A DNA stretch of 64,000 nt from Spirogloea muscicola (GCA_009602725.1 WELB01000143.1:196181-260180), one strand, 5' to 3'; positions 46,908 to 59,500 are shown, counted from the first letter of the stretch. Made by a program: numbers and translations. The notes: generated from the sequence alone by a model not told the origin.

Positions 46908-47062
46908 CACTCCGGCTCCTTCAGACCTTGTCCATTCCTTTGGGCTGGCCTCTCCTAGCCACCAGTCAATTTGGCCGCGCTTTTCTCTTTTCAAACCTTG
47001 TCCATTCCTTTTGGGCTGGCCTCGCAGCCACCAGTCAATCTGGCCGCGCCTTCATTCATATG
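46908..47062 (+). repeat. Two tandem hairpin modules, 70-bp period
   Basis: ACCTTGTCCATTCC recurs at 46,925 and 46,995. Each unit has GGGCTGGCCTC...AGCCACCAGTCAAT and TGGCCGCGC. They directly follow the LINE stop and 3' spacer at 46,880. Confidence 0.8.
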
Positions 47063-47279
47063 ACACAAAAGAAAGCCGCCGGAGGGACGACACCGGGCTT
47101 GCCGCGTCGCCCAGTTCGCTGACACTGACGCTGGCTGCCCACTAAACGTCAACACGTCGCGGTTTAGTCTTGCCGAGCTCTCGGCAGATGACTCCCACTT
47201 GCATGATACTTTCCTATTGGCGACCGGCTGTCGACGACAACCATCGGAGTTCTTTGGCCGACGTCTTAGAGACTTATCT

Positions 47280-48060
47280 CCTGCTATTGCACTTTCTTTC
47301 TTTGAGCCATCCGGCCCTTTCAGACCTTGTCATTTCTTTGGGCTGGCCTCTGACAGACACTGCTGTCAATGTGGGAGAGCCACTTCCTTCTTTGGCCACT
47401 CCTTTCCTTCACAGTCCCCACTCCCTTTGAAAGAGCTCAATATAGTCCTTCGGGCTGGCCTCTCATATCCAGCTCCTCTATTCATGTGAAGTGCTTCCAT
47501 TCTGCACCAGAAAGCTGAGCGAGCTCTAGTTGGTGGCAGGAGGGCTTCGCATCTATTATCTAGTATTCAGGCATCGAATAGCGACCTTTATTTATTGACC
47601 TGTCGTTATTGAGCCGGTCAATCTGCTGTAGGTGATGTTCGTCTATAGATGTGCTTGCCTTTGTACTAGGCCTTTGTTTGTTTCAAATACACGAAAATTT
47701 TCTTACCGGTTGTTCATTTCTCTTGTTATTGTTTCTTGCCACTCGTAGTGGCACTTGCACAGCTGTGTCATTGAGTATCCTGGCCCCTTCAGACCTTGTG
47801 CATATACTTTGGGGCTGTGGAATCACGCAGCCATCGAGCGCATTGAGGAAGAACGTCCTCTCTGGGCCACTCACTGCCAGTGTCCTTTTTGAGAAGAGCA
47901 AGGGGCCTTATTCATCATGGCCCGACCTCTGTCAAACCCTGTCAAGTGTTGGAGAAGCGCCCTGCTCCCTCTGGACTTTGTGTCTTCATTTCGGAGGACC
48001 TTGTACAGCCATCGCCCTCTTTCACTAGGAAGAGCCCTCTTCGTTTGCCACTGTGGCCCC
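47280..48060 (+). repeat. Cluster of diverged hairpin modules
   Basis: Modules with the order CCCTTTCAGACCTTGT...GGGCTGGCCTCTGACAG lie at about 47,305, 47,440, 47,785 and 47,985. A lineage-2 LINE tail is embedded among them. No host gene was recognised. Confidence 0.6.
47494..47710 (+). mobile_element. LINE lineage-2 3' fragment
   Basis: RALVGGRRASHLLSSIQASN, then SDLYLLTCRY and a stop, match the ends of the copies at 56.6 and 63.8 kb. The post-stop tail GATGTGCTTGCCTTTGTACT, then TTTGTTTCAAATACACGAAA, is shared with them. Confidence 0.75.
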
Positions 48061-48610
48061 TCATGTTTCGGGCTAATCCACTCAGAGGCGCTGGCTCTGC
48101 ATAAGGGGCCGCCCTCCCGAAGTGCGACGGCCTCCTCTGCTGGCGACTTATGCCCCTACATCTTTGTGTGCATTCTTTGTGGAGTGGCGATGTACACCAT
48201 CTGAACAGAGTAGACCCTGCTTCCTCCACGGTAGAGCAGCTTGTTGCATAGTCATTGTCAATTCTTGTGGGCTGTTCATTTGCAGCCACTGCCCCCTGGC
48301 ACCACAGGGGAATCTGATGTGTTCGTGGTAGCCATATCTTCCTGTCAATAAGGGTGGATGTTGCAGGGGCAGGTACTTCGATACGCATAACTGGAAAAGA
48401 TTGTGAGGAAGTCCTTTGCTGTTTTGGATGAGGTACCACACTTTTCTGGTGTGTAGAAGTTACTGGTGCTCAACTTGTCGTGCACCTACTTTCTGGTGTC
48501 ATCTGGAAAATTGCACCTGCGAACTCGGGTACCTGCATCGCCGTGGGCGGCTCCACGTTCGAAAATTCAAAAAACTGAGCTGGTATGGTCTGTGGCCCAC
48601 CCAACAGCCG
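48060..48610. other. No gene recognised
   Basis: Between the repeat cluster and XRCC3. Short ORFs only; presumably XRCC3 upstream sequence. Confidence 0.4.
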
Positions 48611-48695
48611 CTGACGGCGGCGGCGGCGGCGGCGGCGGCGGGCGGCAACGGCGGAGCCGGAAGCCTGTGCCAGCGCTCGCGCCGTGTCTGCCGGG

Positions 48696-49855
<1,160 letters not shown>

Positions 49856-50346
49856 AAGACGGAGTCTGTATTTCGAGCATTTTGTGCAATAAACATGACC
49901 GTGTTGTACAGAGGTAACCAAGGCATGGAGGTGCTCACCACCTGTCTTTGCATATCACAATTTCGGTTACGATTTAGGACTAGTGGATTACTTACCCAAT
50001 GTCCGGCAAATTGTAGCTGCACTGTGACACATGCGACAGCAAGCATGAAGTTTCACAGTAGACTGATTTGACTTTGGTCTGAACATATATTTTGTTGCAA
50101 GCACAGCCCATAATGTCAAGTACTTTTAAGTGCATCTTAGCATCTCGCTCCAGCATAGCCGGAACACATGGTTGCAGACGAGCATGTGCGTTGCACCATA
50201 GCAAATACAAAAATTAAGCCAAGAATGTCATTTCATAGATCCACTTGAAGTCGCATATCTCAACAAGAACGTATCTAAGCAGTTCCAACAGACACAAATC
50301 TTCCCCTGTGGCACAAGTCCTTAATTGTAGTCCCACTGTCAGGGGC

Positions 50347-51751
50347 TTAAACTGCAAATGCCGTCTGGAGTGAGGAAGCTACATGGTCGGCAACGGTGTG
50401 CTTGGCAAAGGCTTGAATCTGGCTCTTGGCATCTGCAGGAGAGCAAATACAGCAGTGAGAGTTTCGTAGTTGCCGCTTCATACGATTGATTGGCTATACA
50501 AGCTGGCCTTTGTGCTTACCACTACCTATAGCTTGTGCATTCAAAGATTTCGGAGGTTAGCCAAAAACGAACGTTTACCGACTTAGACGAGCAGAAGCAA
50601 ATCTCCTCGAGCAGTTGAGCTTGTTGTAGCAGTAGCAATTACATGCTACATGACCAGTGCCAGGCATCAGGGCCAAGTTTAGGTCAGGAAGGTTCCCACG
50701 TACCTCTTCTGCATTTAATATACCCATAGATGTTGGCTCCATTCAGGACAAGGGCCACAGCTATGATGAGCAGCCAGTCGAAGTCCAGCTTGATGAGAGC
50801 CATGATTCCAAGGAAAAGCCAAGCAAGAGGCTGTGCACACAGCAACAAAATGGCGGAGACTGTGACATCACTTCTACAGTTTGCCACCGTTGGTAGCGAT
50901 AAGACGCTCTTGTTCAAATGCAGACTCGCCTGAGGACTGCTGTCTCATACAAATGATGCTGCACCTATGCTGGCCAGGACACAATGAAGCTACGAGAGAC
51001 TGCGCATTTAGGTGGGGCAATGTACCGTCAAGAAGAGGGTCCACCAGAAGAGCCACGAATCCTTGTTATTAAGTCGGGCAATGGCCTGCAGCTTGAAGCA
51101 ATCTTTGATTCACCAATTTTGCATCTTCAAGGTCTGATCACCAAGCAGCTTACATGACCATCGAACGATCTAGTCCTGCATGTCCCTGAACGTGGCCAGT
51201 GTTCTGCTACTTGCAGCTGTGGGGTCAAAGGCTTCAGGTGAATCACGTGGATCAGCCAACCAACGGCTGCGCAATCGCCCAAGAGGGAGGGCACACCAGC
51301 CAAGGCACACGCAGGCAGCAAGTGCAGAGGAGGCCTCACCTCCTGGTCCAGGGACTCAAAGCGCCAGACGCTGTCGCCATTGTCGTCAATGTCATTCCAC
51401 CACCTCAGGCCCACCAGGATGCGGCCGCTGACGTTCTTGACGGTCCAGAAGTCGAGCGCCAGCAGCAGGACGCAGATGACGAAGTCGATGACAAACTCGT
51501 TGATGAGCCAGGTGCTCAGAATGTACCACACCAACGCGGCGGCCTGCATGCCGGCAGAGGAGCCTCCTCTGACCCATCAGCTCAAAGGCGGCACCGCAAG
51601 TCCCCAACAGGCTTAGTGGACATTAGCCGCTTTGGCCGGCCCGCGGCCAGAGGGTGCTTTGACGGCAGCTGCGGCGGCGGTGCATTGGGGGCCATACCTT
51701 GAAGACGACGTGGAAGAAGGCCACCTTGGGGTTGGAGTAGTTCTCCTCGGC
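50347..51751 (-). CDS. TVP23: TVP23/FAM18 Golgi membrane protein, first exon not placed
   Basis: TVP23 is a small tetraspanning protein of late Golgi vesicles. Exons 51751-51698, 51543-51340, 51085-51026, 50830-50704 and 50432-50347 join in phase. The product reads AEENYSNPKVAFFHVVFK, AAALVWYILSTWLINEFVID, then FVICVLLLALDFWTVKNVSG, RILVGLRWWNDIDDNGDSVW, RFESLDQE, AIARLNNKDSWLFWWTLFLT and LDFDWLLIIAVALVLNGANI. This is the full family signature with four hydrophobic segments, ending SSLQTAFAV. The start methionine should lie just upstream, in a small exon near 51.9 kb that I cannot fix. It is convergent with XRCC3. A second-family hairpin repeat lies 17 bases upstream of the first placed exon. 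Confidence 0.9.
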
Positions 51752-51767
51752 CTGCCACGGAAGGGAA

Positions 51768-51836
51768 GTGCGGCTGCTGGTAATTAAATAGCGGCTGTGA
51801 AAGCCAGCCAGGTGCATGCAGACGGTGTTCATGACT
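51768..51836 (+). repeat. Second hairpin family, good copy in TVP23 intron
   Basis: GCGGCTGCTGGTAATTAAAT, AGCGGCTGTGAAAGCCAGCC and AGGTGCATGCAGACGGTGTT are shared with the 44.63 kb copy. It lies against the 3' splice site of the first placed TVP23 exon and may have supplied part of the acceptor region. Confidence 0.7.
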
Positions 51837-52150
51837 ACATTAGCGGAGCAGAAATCGGCGCAGCCAGCGGGTGAGCGGCGCCGCGGCGGCGGGGCAGCCC
51901 CTTAAGCACACGAGGCAGCAAACGGCCCGCCGAAGCCACGTACCATGGCGGCGCGGGCGGGCGCCGCTGGGCGCGGCGACGGCACCTCCGCCGCCGCGGC
52001 CTGGCCTGCGCGGCCGCGCTTCCTGGCGCAGGAAGCAGCGCGGGCGGCGGGCGCCGGGCTCACGCGCCAGCCCTAGGCGCAACTCTCGACACACCTTGAT
52101 CCGGCTACCGGAAGCAGTATGGAGTCTTCTCGCATTAGCTGTGGGGTTTT
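51837..52150 (-). other. GC-rich region, probable TVP23 5' end
   Basis: GC-driven ORFs on both strands. The minus strand has an ATG directly followed by a GTACGT donor at about 51,945, a candidate for the TVP23 first exon, but too little sequence is left to confirm it. Confidence 0.35.
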
Positions 52151-52154
52151 GAAG

Positions 52155-52600
52155 CCTTTAGGCCCTTTTGGGCCTCGTTCGTTCTCTTTGGGATGGCCAT
52201 TCCCAGCCCAAGCCCTCTGGAAGACCTCACTTCTCTCGTTTGTGTCCCCCTTAGCCAGCTCATTACGCTGTTAACAGGTCATTTGTAAGGCTAGGATTGG
52301 CCTCCCTTTCAAATTCATGTGCACCGCGCGCCTTCTCTCGTTGGATAGTGTGTACTGAGTGAAGGAGGGCCTGAATGGCCAAGCACGAAGGCAAGCACGT
52401 TGGCAGATGTACCTCAACTGCTGCTAAGCTGACCCGCTGAAGGAAGAAGCCCTGGAATAGGCCAGTTAGGGCACCATCTGATCAGGGCAATCAGCCCTCT
52501 CAGCTTGGGTGATATAGCTATGAACAACCTCTGTATGCACCTGGCTGGCTATCACAGCCGCTTTATTTACATTAGCAGCCGCATACTTCTACCTGTGCAT
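52155..52600 (+). repeat. Mixed short-repeat cluster
   Basis: In order: a hairpin module (52,160-52,215), a reverse GCGCGCGG/CCAAT element (52,275-52,345), a reverse lineage-2 tail fragment (52,375-52,445) and a second-family hairpin (52,528-52,592). All four repeat types are within 450 bp. Confidence 0.65.
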
Positions 52601-52639
52601 CGAACTCGGCTTCCAAACTACAAAGTGGATGTTAGAGGC

Positions 52640-54820
52640 ACACAGCAGGTACTATGATTGCCTTTCTTTTCAAGCCTTGCCAGTGCATGTGCTCAGAAGT
52701 GACTTTCTTATTGGCGCTTTGCATGCATCAGCGAGGCCTGTGCTTCGTGCTTGTGGCTGCTGACATGTCGTGGATCCGGAACCAATGGAGGTTTTGGTGG
52801 TTGTTCCACCTGAGAATTGTGTCACACCAGTGCAAATCGTGCCACAACGAACGTGCATTTCTCTAGGGTGCAGGCTGATTTTCTTCGTGATTCCTGTCTT
52901 CACCTCGAGTTTGCCTTTGCTCCCTGCGGATGTTGTCGCAGCGCCCTTGTGCAATACTAGACCTAGTGCCATGCACGCACGTATGATTGCACAAGGTGTG
53001 TTCATCGTCTGAGGAGAACTTTGCACCAAAACTTCAGCGGCTTGTTACAAGTTCCCAATGAGCTGCCTACGGCAGAGACGCACACGACATCCAACCGATC
53101 AGCGTGGTCACATCTCGAGAAAGAGGTGTGAGCACCAGCACCCAGAGGCTGTTCCTGCTACAGCCGACAGGGCCATTTCCAAGGTCACATAGGAGCTGGC
53201 TGGGGACAATAATTTGCTACAGCACTATTGTGCTGAATCGGAACCGCTTCATCATTCAACTGCTCTAGCCAACAGCTTTCACAGAGGGAATGTATGGCAT
53301 ATAATGTGTAGTTGGAGGGGCAAACTTCTGATGATTGTCCACTTGGTAGGAGATGTACTGGTGTACGTTGTTCCTGTTCTTCTCATTGCTCCTAGACAAA
53401 GTTACAGGATGCTGTTCACAGACCGCAACGCTATTAAACACTAGTACGTTGTTAAAAGAAGCCGCCCAACTCTTGCTCATATCTGCTGTCGTTGTTGATA
53501 GGACAGGAGAGTGTGCCAAATGAGGTGTGGCAGGCCAATACCCAGCTATCATACATTTTTGACACTCTAGCACTCTGCTCGTTTTACTCTCAATGGTGTA
53601 CGCATTGACTTTGAGCTAAGATTTCCAAAGTATGCTTGATTATGATGGGAGTTTTTTGGTATTATGAAGGCACACGCGCATGGTACAAGGCATGTCAATA
53701 TTCATATCTGTTATCAATCGTTGATGCAAGGAGATCAGTGTATGTCAATACCCTGTCTTGGTAGTCATGTCTGTGGGTTTCTAAGCTGGGCACACTCATC
53801 AAGCTATCCACTGTGGACACTTCTTTAGCACGCGTGCCCAGTGGCTCAAGGGGAGGCCTAATTGCAACCGAAAGCCAGCAGGAGCGGCCGCACACGCCAG
53901 CAGCCACAGGCGAGTCTTGCAGCCACTGCCACCATGACCAGCAACTGGAGGGTGCGGTGCTGAGGCCTCCGCCCACATACGGCAGCACGGCTATAGCCAC
54001 AGTTGCAGCACAAGCAAGCCCAGACTCAGAAGCATTGAAGATACTTTTTGATTTGGTAGGAAGTCAAGTGCCTTCCTAAGACGCGTGCAACATGCCCTAA
54101 AAGGAAGCGGTGTTTGATGCGAGCATTGTTTGAGATTACCATAAACACCACCCGCGCAAGGTTCCCCTTGATAAGGATGTCACTATGGACAGCCCTATTG
54201 CTGAGTCCTCTAGCATTTTCGGTGGCTGGTCATATGCACTGAGGCATGAGCAACCTGCACAGACGCTGCGACTTCTGTGTCAAGCTGGGGCTCCTCAAAC
54301 CCTTGCTCGGATTATCGATGCCCCTTCTGGAGGATCACAATTGGGTGTCAATAGGTGTCAACTGCAGGACAAGCATTCGACCCCGGCAACATGATACAGC
54401 GAGCTTATGCCTACGTTCATACAAGAGCAGGCGCCTTTTAACATGTCACGGATCTGTTATAAGACGTTGTCCTCGTTCCTGTAGTATCGATTGCCGGTGC
54501 AGAAGCACCTGACACTCTCGCACGAGCACATATTTGGCTCTCTCAACCGAGCGATAGCTATGAGTGAGTAATCGCTACGAGGCGTCTGACATTGCCATGC
54601 GCTCATGCCAAAGGGGCATTGAGATGCAGAGCGTTGGCAAGTGGGAGGGGCCTCAGCCTGACGCAGCGAGCAGTTGCATCTGTGCAGATTGCTGATGCGA
54701 CATGAAGCAAGTAACGGGAAGAACATTTGCGCACATCAGCGCGTCCTGGAAATGTCGCAAAAATGACAAGGTCCAATGTGCCATAAGGCGGCAAAAACAC
54801 ACAGGTAAGGAAGAGACTAG
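52640..54820. other. Unassigned region with coding-like fragments
   Basis: I recognise no gene. Three plus-strand stretches look coding: 52,771-52,850 (DPEPMEVLVVVPPENCVTPV), 53,860-54,055 (TESQQERPHTPAATGESCSH ... SEALKILFDL followed by a GTAGGA donor) and 54,160-54,330 (MDSPIAESSSIFGGWSYALR). No shared family or consistent splice model emerged, so they may be exons of one unrecognised gene or chance. Confidence 0.25.
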
Positions 54821-55400
54821 AGCGAACATGAGCTTAGTAAAGCCGAGTTAGCAGCCGCAAGTCGCAGTAGACTGCAGCAACTTGCAGTACTGTTAGCGCA
54901 ACGAACCGACAAGAGCCAATGAGCAGGAAGAGTAAGCACGGCCAACAAGGTGTAGGTGAACCTGCACAGGACTCGGCAAATTGAGGCGCGCCGGGATCGC
55001 CTGAATCTAGCTGGGGTTGTGAGCCGCGCCTGGCCGGCAAGCGTTTGAGAAAAGATTGGGAGAAGGCGCGCGGCGAGCACGATATTGGAAAGGATGGCCA
55101 ATTTAAGCCAATACACTGTTCAGGCCGGTGGGCCGGGGGGCGGGTCCCACGTGTACGGCGGGGCGGGCGGTGGGGCCAGGAGAGCAGCGGCGACGCGCAT
55201 GCGGCAGAAGGGCGGTGCCGCCTCGCTCGGACGGCAGGCGCTCCGCACGGACGGCCGTCCGCTTGGGGACGGCGGGGCCCCGCCAGCGCTCGGACGCCAT
55301 TGCGCAGATTGCATCTACTGACTAGAGGTCACTGAGAGTCCGCTTGCTGCTGTCTCAGTCCTTGGCACTCCGGCTCCTTCATAACTTATCCATTCCTTTT
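54821..55400 (+). repeat. Repeat composite: GCGCGCGG/CCAAT element, GC-rich stretch, LINE 3' tail
   Basis: Bases 55,060-55,130 match the GCGCGCGG/CCAAT family (AGAAGGCGCGCGGCGAGCAC; GGCCAATTTAAGCCAATACA). Bases 55,310-55,400 are a LINE lineage-1 3' end (CATCTACTGACTAGAGGTCA, the spacer, then the start of a module) that breaks off into another LINE tail. Confidence 0.6.
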
Positions 55401-55402
55401 GG

Positions 55403-55580
55403 ATGTGAGGCTCCTCACTCGTAACTACTAAGTGGTCCATCCTCCCCCGTTCTGCCATAGCCTCTTCAGGCCCCGCAGTCGCTGCTTAGCTCGTAGTTTG
55501 GCCCCTTCGAACCTTGTCAATTCTTTTCGGGCTGGCTTCTCACAGCCCTTGCCCCCATTGGGAGAGCCACTTCTTCTCTC
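55403..55580 (+). mobile_element. LINE lineage-1 3' end, single unit
   Basis: Same as the 44.84-45.05 kb copy but on the plus strand: GTAACTACTAAGTGGTCCAT, the AACCTTGTCAATTC and GGGCTGGCTTCTCACAGCCC stem-loop, then GAGAGCCACTTCTTC. It interrupts the preceding LINE tail, showing nested insertion. Confidence 0.75.
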
Positions 55581-55870
55581 ATTCCTTTGGGCTGGCCTCT
55601 CCCAGCCACCTATTAGTCTGGCCGCGCTTGCTTCTGTGCAGAAGGGTGCGATGGCTGTGGAAGGCCAGCCCAACAGGATGATCGACAAGGCTTGAAATGG
55701 CCCGGAAAGGACAAAAGTGGCTCTCCCAAAGAGGGGCGAGGGCTGTGAACAGCCAGCCAAAAAGAAATGACAAGATCCGAAGGGGCCCAATGCGCTTTCC
55801 TAAGCTTGAATTGGCCTTTTGGCTTGAATTTGCCTCCCTTTCAATTTCATGCGCTCCGCGCGCCTTCCTA
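55580..55870. repeat. Hairpin modules and GCGCGCGG/CCAAT element
   Basis: A forward module (55,578-55,635), two reverse modules (55,640-55,690 and 55,712-55,790) and a reverse GCGCGCGG element (55,805-55,868) are packed without unique DNA between them. Confidence 0.65.
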
Positions 55871-55874
55871 AGGA

Positions 55875-56275
55875 TTTCCTCTGACATACCCCTGGCCGTG
55901 GATGTGCACAGGGCTCTTGGGTCCCAGTGGCTTGCCTGCTTGCCAGGCTTGCACGGCGAGCTGTGTCCCGCAGGCGAGGTGAGCAGGCTGACTTCAACGC
56001 CGCTGGCTCGTGCAGCGGTCCATTGCCCACACCTTGCACCTGCGTGCTGGCCGTGCTCTCGCTGCAGCCTCTGGCTATCGTCATTGGAATTATTTTTGTC
56101 AGCTAGTCTGTCGGATTTGAGGGTCCTCACTCGTACTTACTGAATGGTTATCCTACACCAGTTCTGAGATGGCCATTTTGGCCCCTTCGTAGTCTGGCCC
56201 GTTCGAAGCTTGTCAATACATTTCGGGCTGGCTTCTCACAGCCCTTGCCCCCATTGGGGGTGCCACATTTTCCCC
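55875..56275 (+). mobile_element. LINE lineage-1 C-terminal fragment with module tail
   Basis: DIPLAVDVHRALGSQWLACL matches the endonuclease-end block, and SLSDLRVLTRTY with a stop is the terminus. The frame is broken in between. A diverged 115-bp unit follows at 56,180-56,275. Confidence 0.7.
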
Positions 56276-56465
56276 CCCGGATAAGCCAGCCGAGGATTGC
56301 ACCAGCCAAGTTCAGTCGTCATGGACGGAATTTTGGAGCGAATGTGACGACGGCCTAGGCCCTGGCTGGGGATGCGCTGATCGGCACCACCGGACCGCCC
56401 AGCTAGAACCAGCCAGCTAACACCACCGCTGCCGTACGCGCGACGGGCCCTCCACCCTCCGCCCT

Positions 56466-56840
56466 GCAGGGGAAAATTTCGTGTATTCGAAACAAACGAA
56501 GGCCAATGGCCAAGTACAAAGGCAAGCACATCTGAAGACCTACATAACTCACAACAGATTGACCCGCTCAATAATCGCGGGTCAAAACATAAAGGCCGCT
56601 AATCGATGCCTGAATACTAAATGGCAGGTACGAAGCCCTTTTGCCACCAACTAGAGCACGCCCAGCTTTCTGGTGCAAAGCATTAGCCAGAGCACGCTGC
56701 AAACAAGCCGAAGCTCGTCGTCGCAAGAACGACAGATATGCAGCTGGCAAGCCCATCTCAGCCGGAAACACATCTGCACGTCGTGTATAGACTAAATTGG
56801 CAAATTCTGCAGCAGTGCCTGCAGGCCAGCGGGGCACGGG
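56466..56840 (-). mobile_element. LINE lineage-2 C-terminal fragment and 3' tail
   Basis: From 56,840 down: TRRADVFPAEMGLPAAYLSF, LRRRASACLQRALANALHQK, AGRALVGGKRASYLPFSIQA, then SISGLYVLTRDY and a stop at about 56,568. The tail (GGTCAATCTG...GTGCTTGCCTTTGTACTTGG...TACACGAAATTTTCC) ends at about 56,466. It is over 90% similar by eye to the copy at 63.7 kb. The C-terminal helix pattern (CLQR..ANALH.KAGRAL) parallels lineage 1 (SLQRS.AHALH.RAGRAL), so the lineages are related. Confidence 0.75.
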
Positions 56841-57213
56841 GGCCTCGGCATCTCGCCACGCTGTTGGTCGACGCCGACGGCTGCCGAATGAGCGGCGGCC
56901 CTAGGAGTCGGACTCGCCGTGCGGCCAACCCTCGCGCCGTGACAGCGGCGGGGACGCACTCACTCACTGCGGGCTCTCTTCGTCATTTGGCCCCTTTCAA
57001 ACCTTTGTCAGTTCTTTTCGGGCTCGCTTTTCGGGTTGGCCCCCTTCTCGTATGTTGTTGATTCTTTTTCTCTTTTGCTTTTCCAAGCCCTATTCTACAG
57101 AGGCAGCTCTCCCTTGAAAACTAGGTCGGCCGCGGGCGCCGTCGCCGCTGCCGCTACCCCTCCTAAACCCCGGGCTGCCGCCGACGCCGTCGCCGTCGCC
57201 GGCGGCGCCCGCC
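56841..57213. other. Repeat-derived and GC-rich sequence
   Basis: One module at about 56,990-57,045 (CCCCTTTCAAACCTTTGTCA...TTTTCGGGCTCGC). Otherwise GC-rich with no gene recognised. Confidence 0.45.
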
Positions 57214-58165
57214 ATGGGGTCCGCGGCGGCGTGCAGGCCCCCTTCCGACCCTGCCCCTGCGCCGGCCCCCGATGCCACCGTCGCTCCCGCCGCCGCCGCG
57301 CCGCCCGCCGCCGCCCCACCCGTGCGTTCTCGGCGCCGCCTTCGTAGCCGGAGTCCCCAACTTTCCCCTGGTCAAGTTCGCTTGGGCGCAGCGGTTCCTC
57401 GCCTTCTCCGCCTTCCATGCCGCCACCACGCCACCTCCGCCGCCGCCCCCTCCGCCTTTCCCCCTCCCAGCGCCATCGCCCCCACCTGCGCCCCCCCCAT
57501 CTCTCCCGCTGGCGTCTTCCCCCGCGCCGCGTGCCGCGCTGCCCACATGCTTTGCTGCGCGCACGGGGGCGAGCGGACCGGTTCACACGACGTTCTGCGA
57601 GACGCCATGCAGGGTGTGTTCCTGGAGGCTGGCTACCAGGTGGCAGCGAAAAATACGACCATTATGCCCATCCAGCGGGGCGCCGACCACGCTGACCTAG
57701 TTGCCATCCCGCCGGGAGGAGGTCCGCGTATCATCGCAGATGTGGTGACTGCAGAATGCGTCGACTCCGCTGACCCCGCAAAGTCGGCGACGCTCGCTGG
57801 GCACACTGTCGCTTTGGCGGCTCAGAGTAAGGAGCGCAAGTACACTGACCACCCTCCAGGCGATGCCTTAGCGGCCCTGGCTATTGACGTTCACGGGGCC
57901 TTCGGCAGTGGCTGGCTGGATCTCCTCCAGCGGCTTGCCCGGCGGGCCATCGAGCGGCGGCCGGGTTCGCCAGGCTTCAATGCTACCGGCTCCCTCGCTC
58001 AGGTCTTTCGAGTGAGACTGGCGGTCTCGCTCCAGCGCTCTCAGGCTCATGCGGTCCACACGCGCGCTGGCCGCGCTATGGCTGCTGCCTCAGGGTCTCG
58101 GCAGAGTGCCGCTTTCCTGCTTCGAGTTATTCTGATCTGCTGTTGCTCACTCGTGGTTACTAAGC
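57214..58165 (+). mobile_element. LINE lineage-1 endonuclease region joined to a Pro/Ala-rich ORF
   Basis: One open frame starts ATGGGGTCCGCGGCG and encodes about 105 Pro/Ala/Arg-rich residues. From about 57,535 it continues as LINE: AAHMLCCAHGGERTGSHDVL, AGYQVAAKNTTIMPIQ, PRIIADVVTAECVD, KYTDHPPGDALAALAIDVHG, AFGSGWLDLLQRLARRA and SLAQVFRVRLAVSLQRSQAH. The first CxC of the zinc finger is missing. One frame change near 58,110 precedes the normal end (SYSDLLLLTRGY) at 58,165. Whether the Pro/Ala part is host, LINE or chance open GC sequence is unclear. The endonuclease block itself is better preserved than in most copies here. Confidence 0.6.
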
Positions 58166-58610
58166 ATCCATCTGCATCATTTCGTGTCTTGGTGTGTAGT
58201 TTTGTCTTTCCTGGCACTGGTTTGTGGCCTTTTAAGGCCTGCAGACAATGTCCATTCTTTTCCGGGCTGGCTTTGCTAGCCCCTCTTTTTCTATGGGCGA
58301 GCCCTTCCCTTATCCTCAATGGGCGAGCCCTTCCTTTTCACAGCCCTTGCCCCCATTGGGAGAGCCACTTCTTCTTTGTGAAACCGTAGTGGCAGTGAGG
58401 AGCCAGACCAAGCAACGCGCAACGAGTGTCCCGCATGCCTGCGGAAAGAACAAGCCAACCGGGGTCGCAACACATGTAGGGGCCGTTAGGACCCAGCAGG
58501 GTGTGGGCCAACATCGGGCAACTCGAACGCTAATACCCAAGGGAGAAGGCGCACGCTGCGCATGAAGTGAGAGGGTGGCCTCCCCAAGCCAATACATTGT
58601 TCATGCACAC
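58166..58610 (+). repeat. LINE 3' tail with two modules, then GCGCGCGG/CCAAT element
   Basis: Bases 58,240-58,300 and 58,335-58,378 are module parts, the second ending GAGAGCCACTTCTTC like the other LINE 3' ends. Bases 58,545-58,605 are a reverse-type GCGC/CCAAT element (GAAGGCGCACGCTGCGCATG...CCAAGCCAATACATTGTTCA). Confidence 0.65.
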
Positions 58611-58734
58611 TTAGAGCAAATGAAATACGCTCATACCTAAGGGTTTAGCAGCTGCCGCAGCGGACACATGGCCCTAGCTAGCTACCGCGCCTTGGACGGA
58701 CTGGGAGGAGGGAAGTAGGCTGCCATTGTACGAG

Positions 58735-59500
58735 AAAATGGCTCTCCAAAAGGAGGTGTAGAAGCTCTTCCAAAGAGAGCCGAAAGCTGCCAGAAGAAGA
58801 AGCAGCAGCTCTGTGAAAGGGGGCGAGGGCTGCAAAGACGTGAAAGCTCTATTCAGAAGGGCGATGACTGTCAAAGCCCAGCCCCAAAAGAAACGGCTCT
58901 TCCAGAGTAAGGCAAGGGCTGTGAGAGGCCAGCCCAAAGGTGTGTACAAGGTTTCTAGAAGGGCTGTAATGTGCAAAAAGCACGACTCTAATCTTCGTGA
59001 CTTCCGCGAATTATTGCTCAATAGCGTTTAGTCAGCGAGTCCGGATCAGAAAATTTGAAGTGTGGAAAAGCGTCGCACAAAGCAATGGACAAGATGAGAA
59101 GCCAGCCCAACAGAAGAAGCTGCAGAAAAGAAACAGACTATTGAATTGGTTCCCTCAAGGGGGCGAGGGCTGTGACAAGCCAGCCCAAAAGACAATTGAC
59201 AGAGGGACAGCAGAAGAAGAAGCAGCCCTTCCGACGTGGGCAATGCCAGCCCACGAAAGACGGACAGAGCTCAAAGGAAGCAGCTGTATATAATATGATT
59301 TGTAAACAGCTCTTCGTTATTCGAGGAAGGAGATGACAGAGAAGCCAGCCCAGGAGATCTGGAGCTGGCCTGACGCGGCTTGAGGAGGGGGGGGCGCAAG
59401 GGAGGCATGGGCGGAAGAAAGTGCTCGCCCACAGAGAAGAGAGGCTGGCAAAAGCCAGCCCAAAAAAGAATGACAATGTCCAAAGCCAAAGAAAGAGGAG
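58735..59500 (-). repeat. Long cluster of hairpin modules
   Basis: About eight modules in the same orientation, each with a GAAGNGGCTCTTCC-type start, a GGGCTGTGA..GCCAGCCC-type stem and a GACAAGGT-type element. Examples are at 58,815, 58,850, 58,895, 59,085, 59,155 and 59,440. Sequence between stems differs much more than the stems do. No LINE coding sequence lies beside them until 59.58 kb. Confidence 0.7.
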
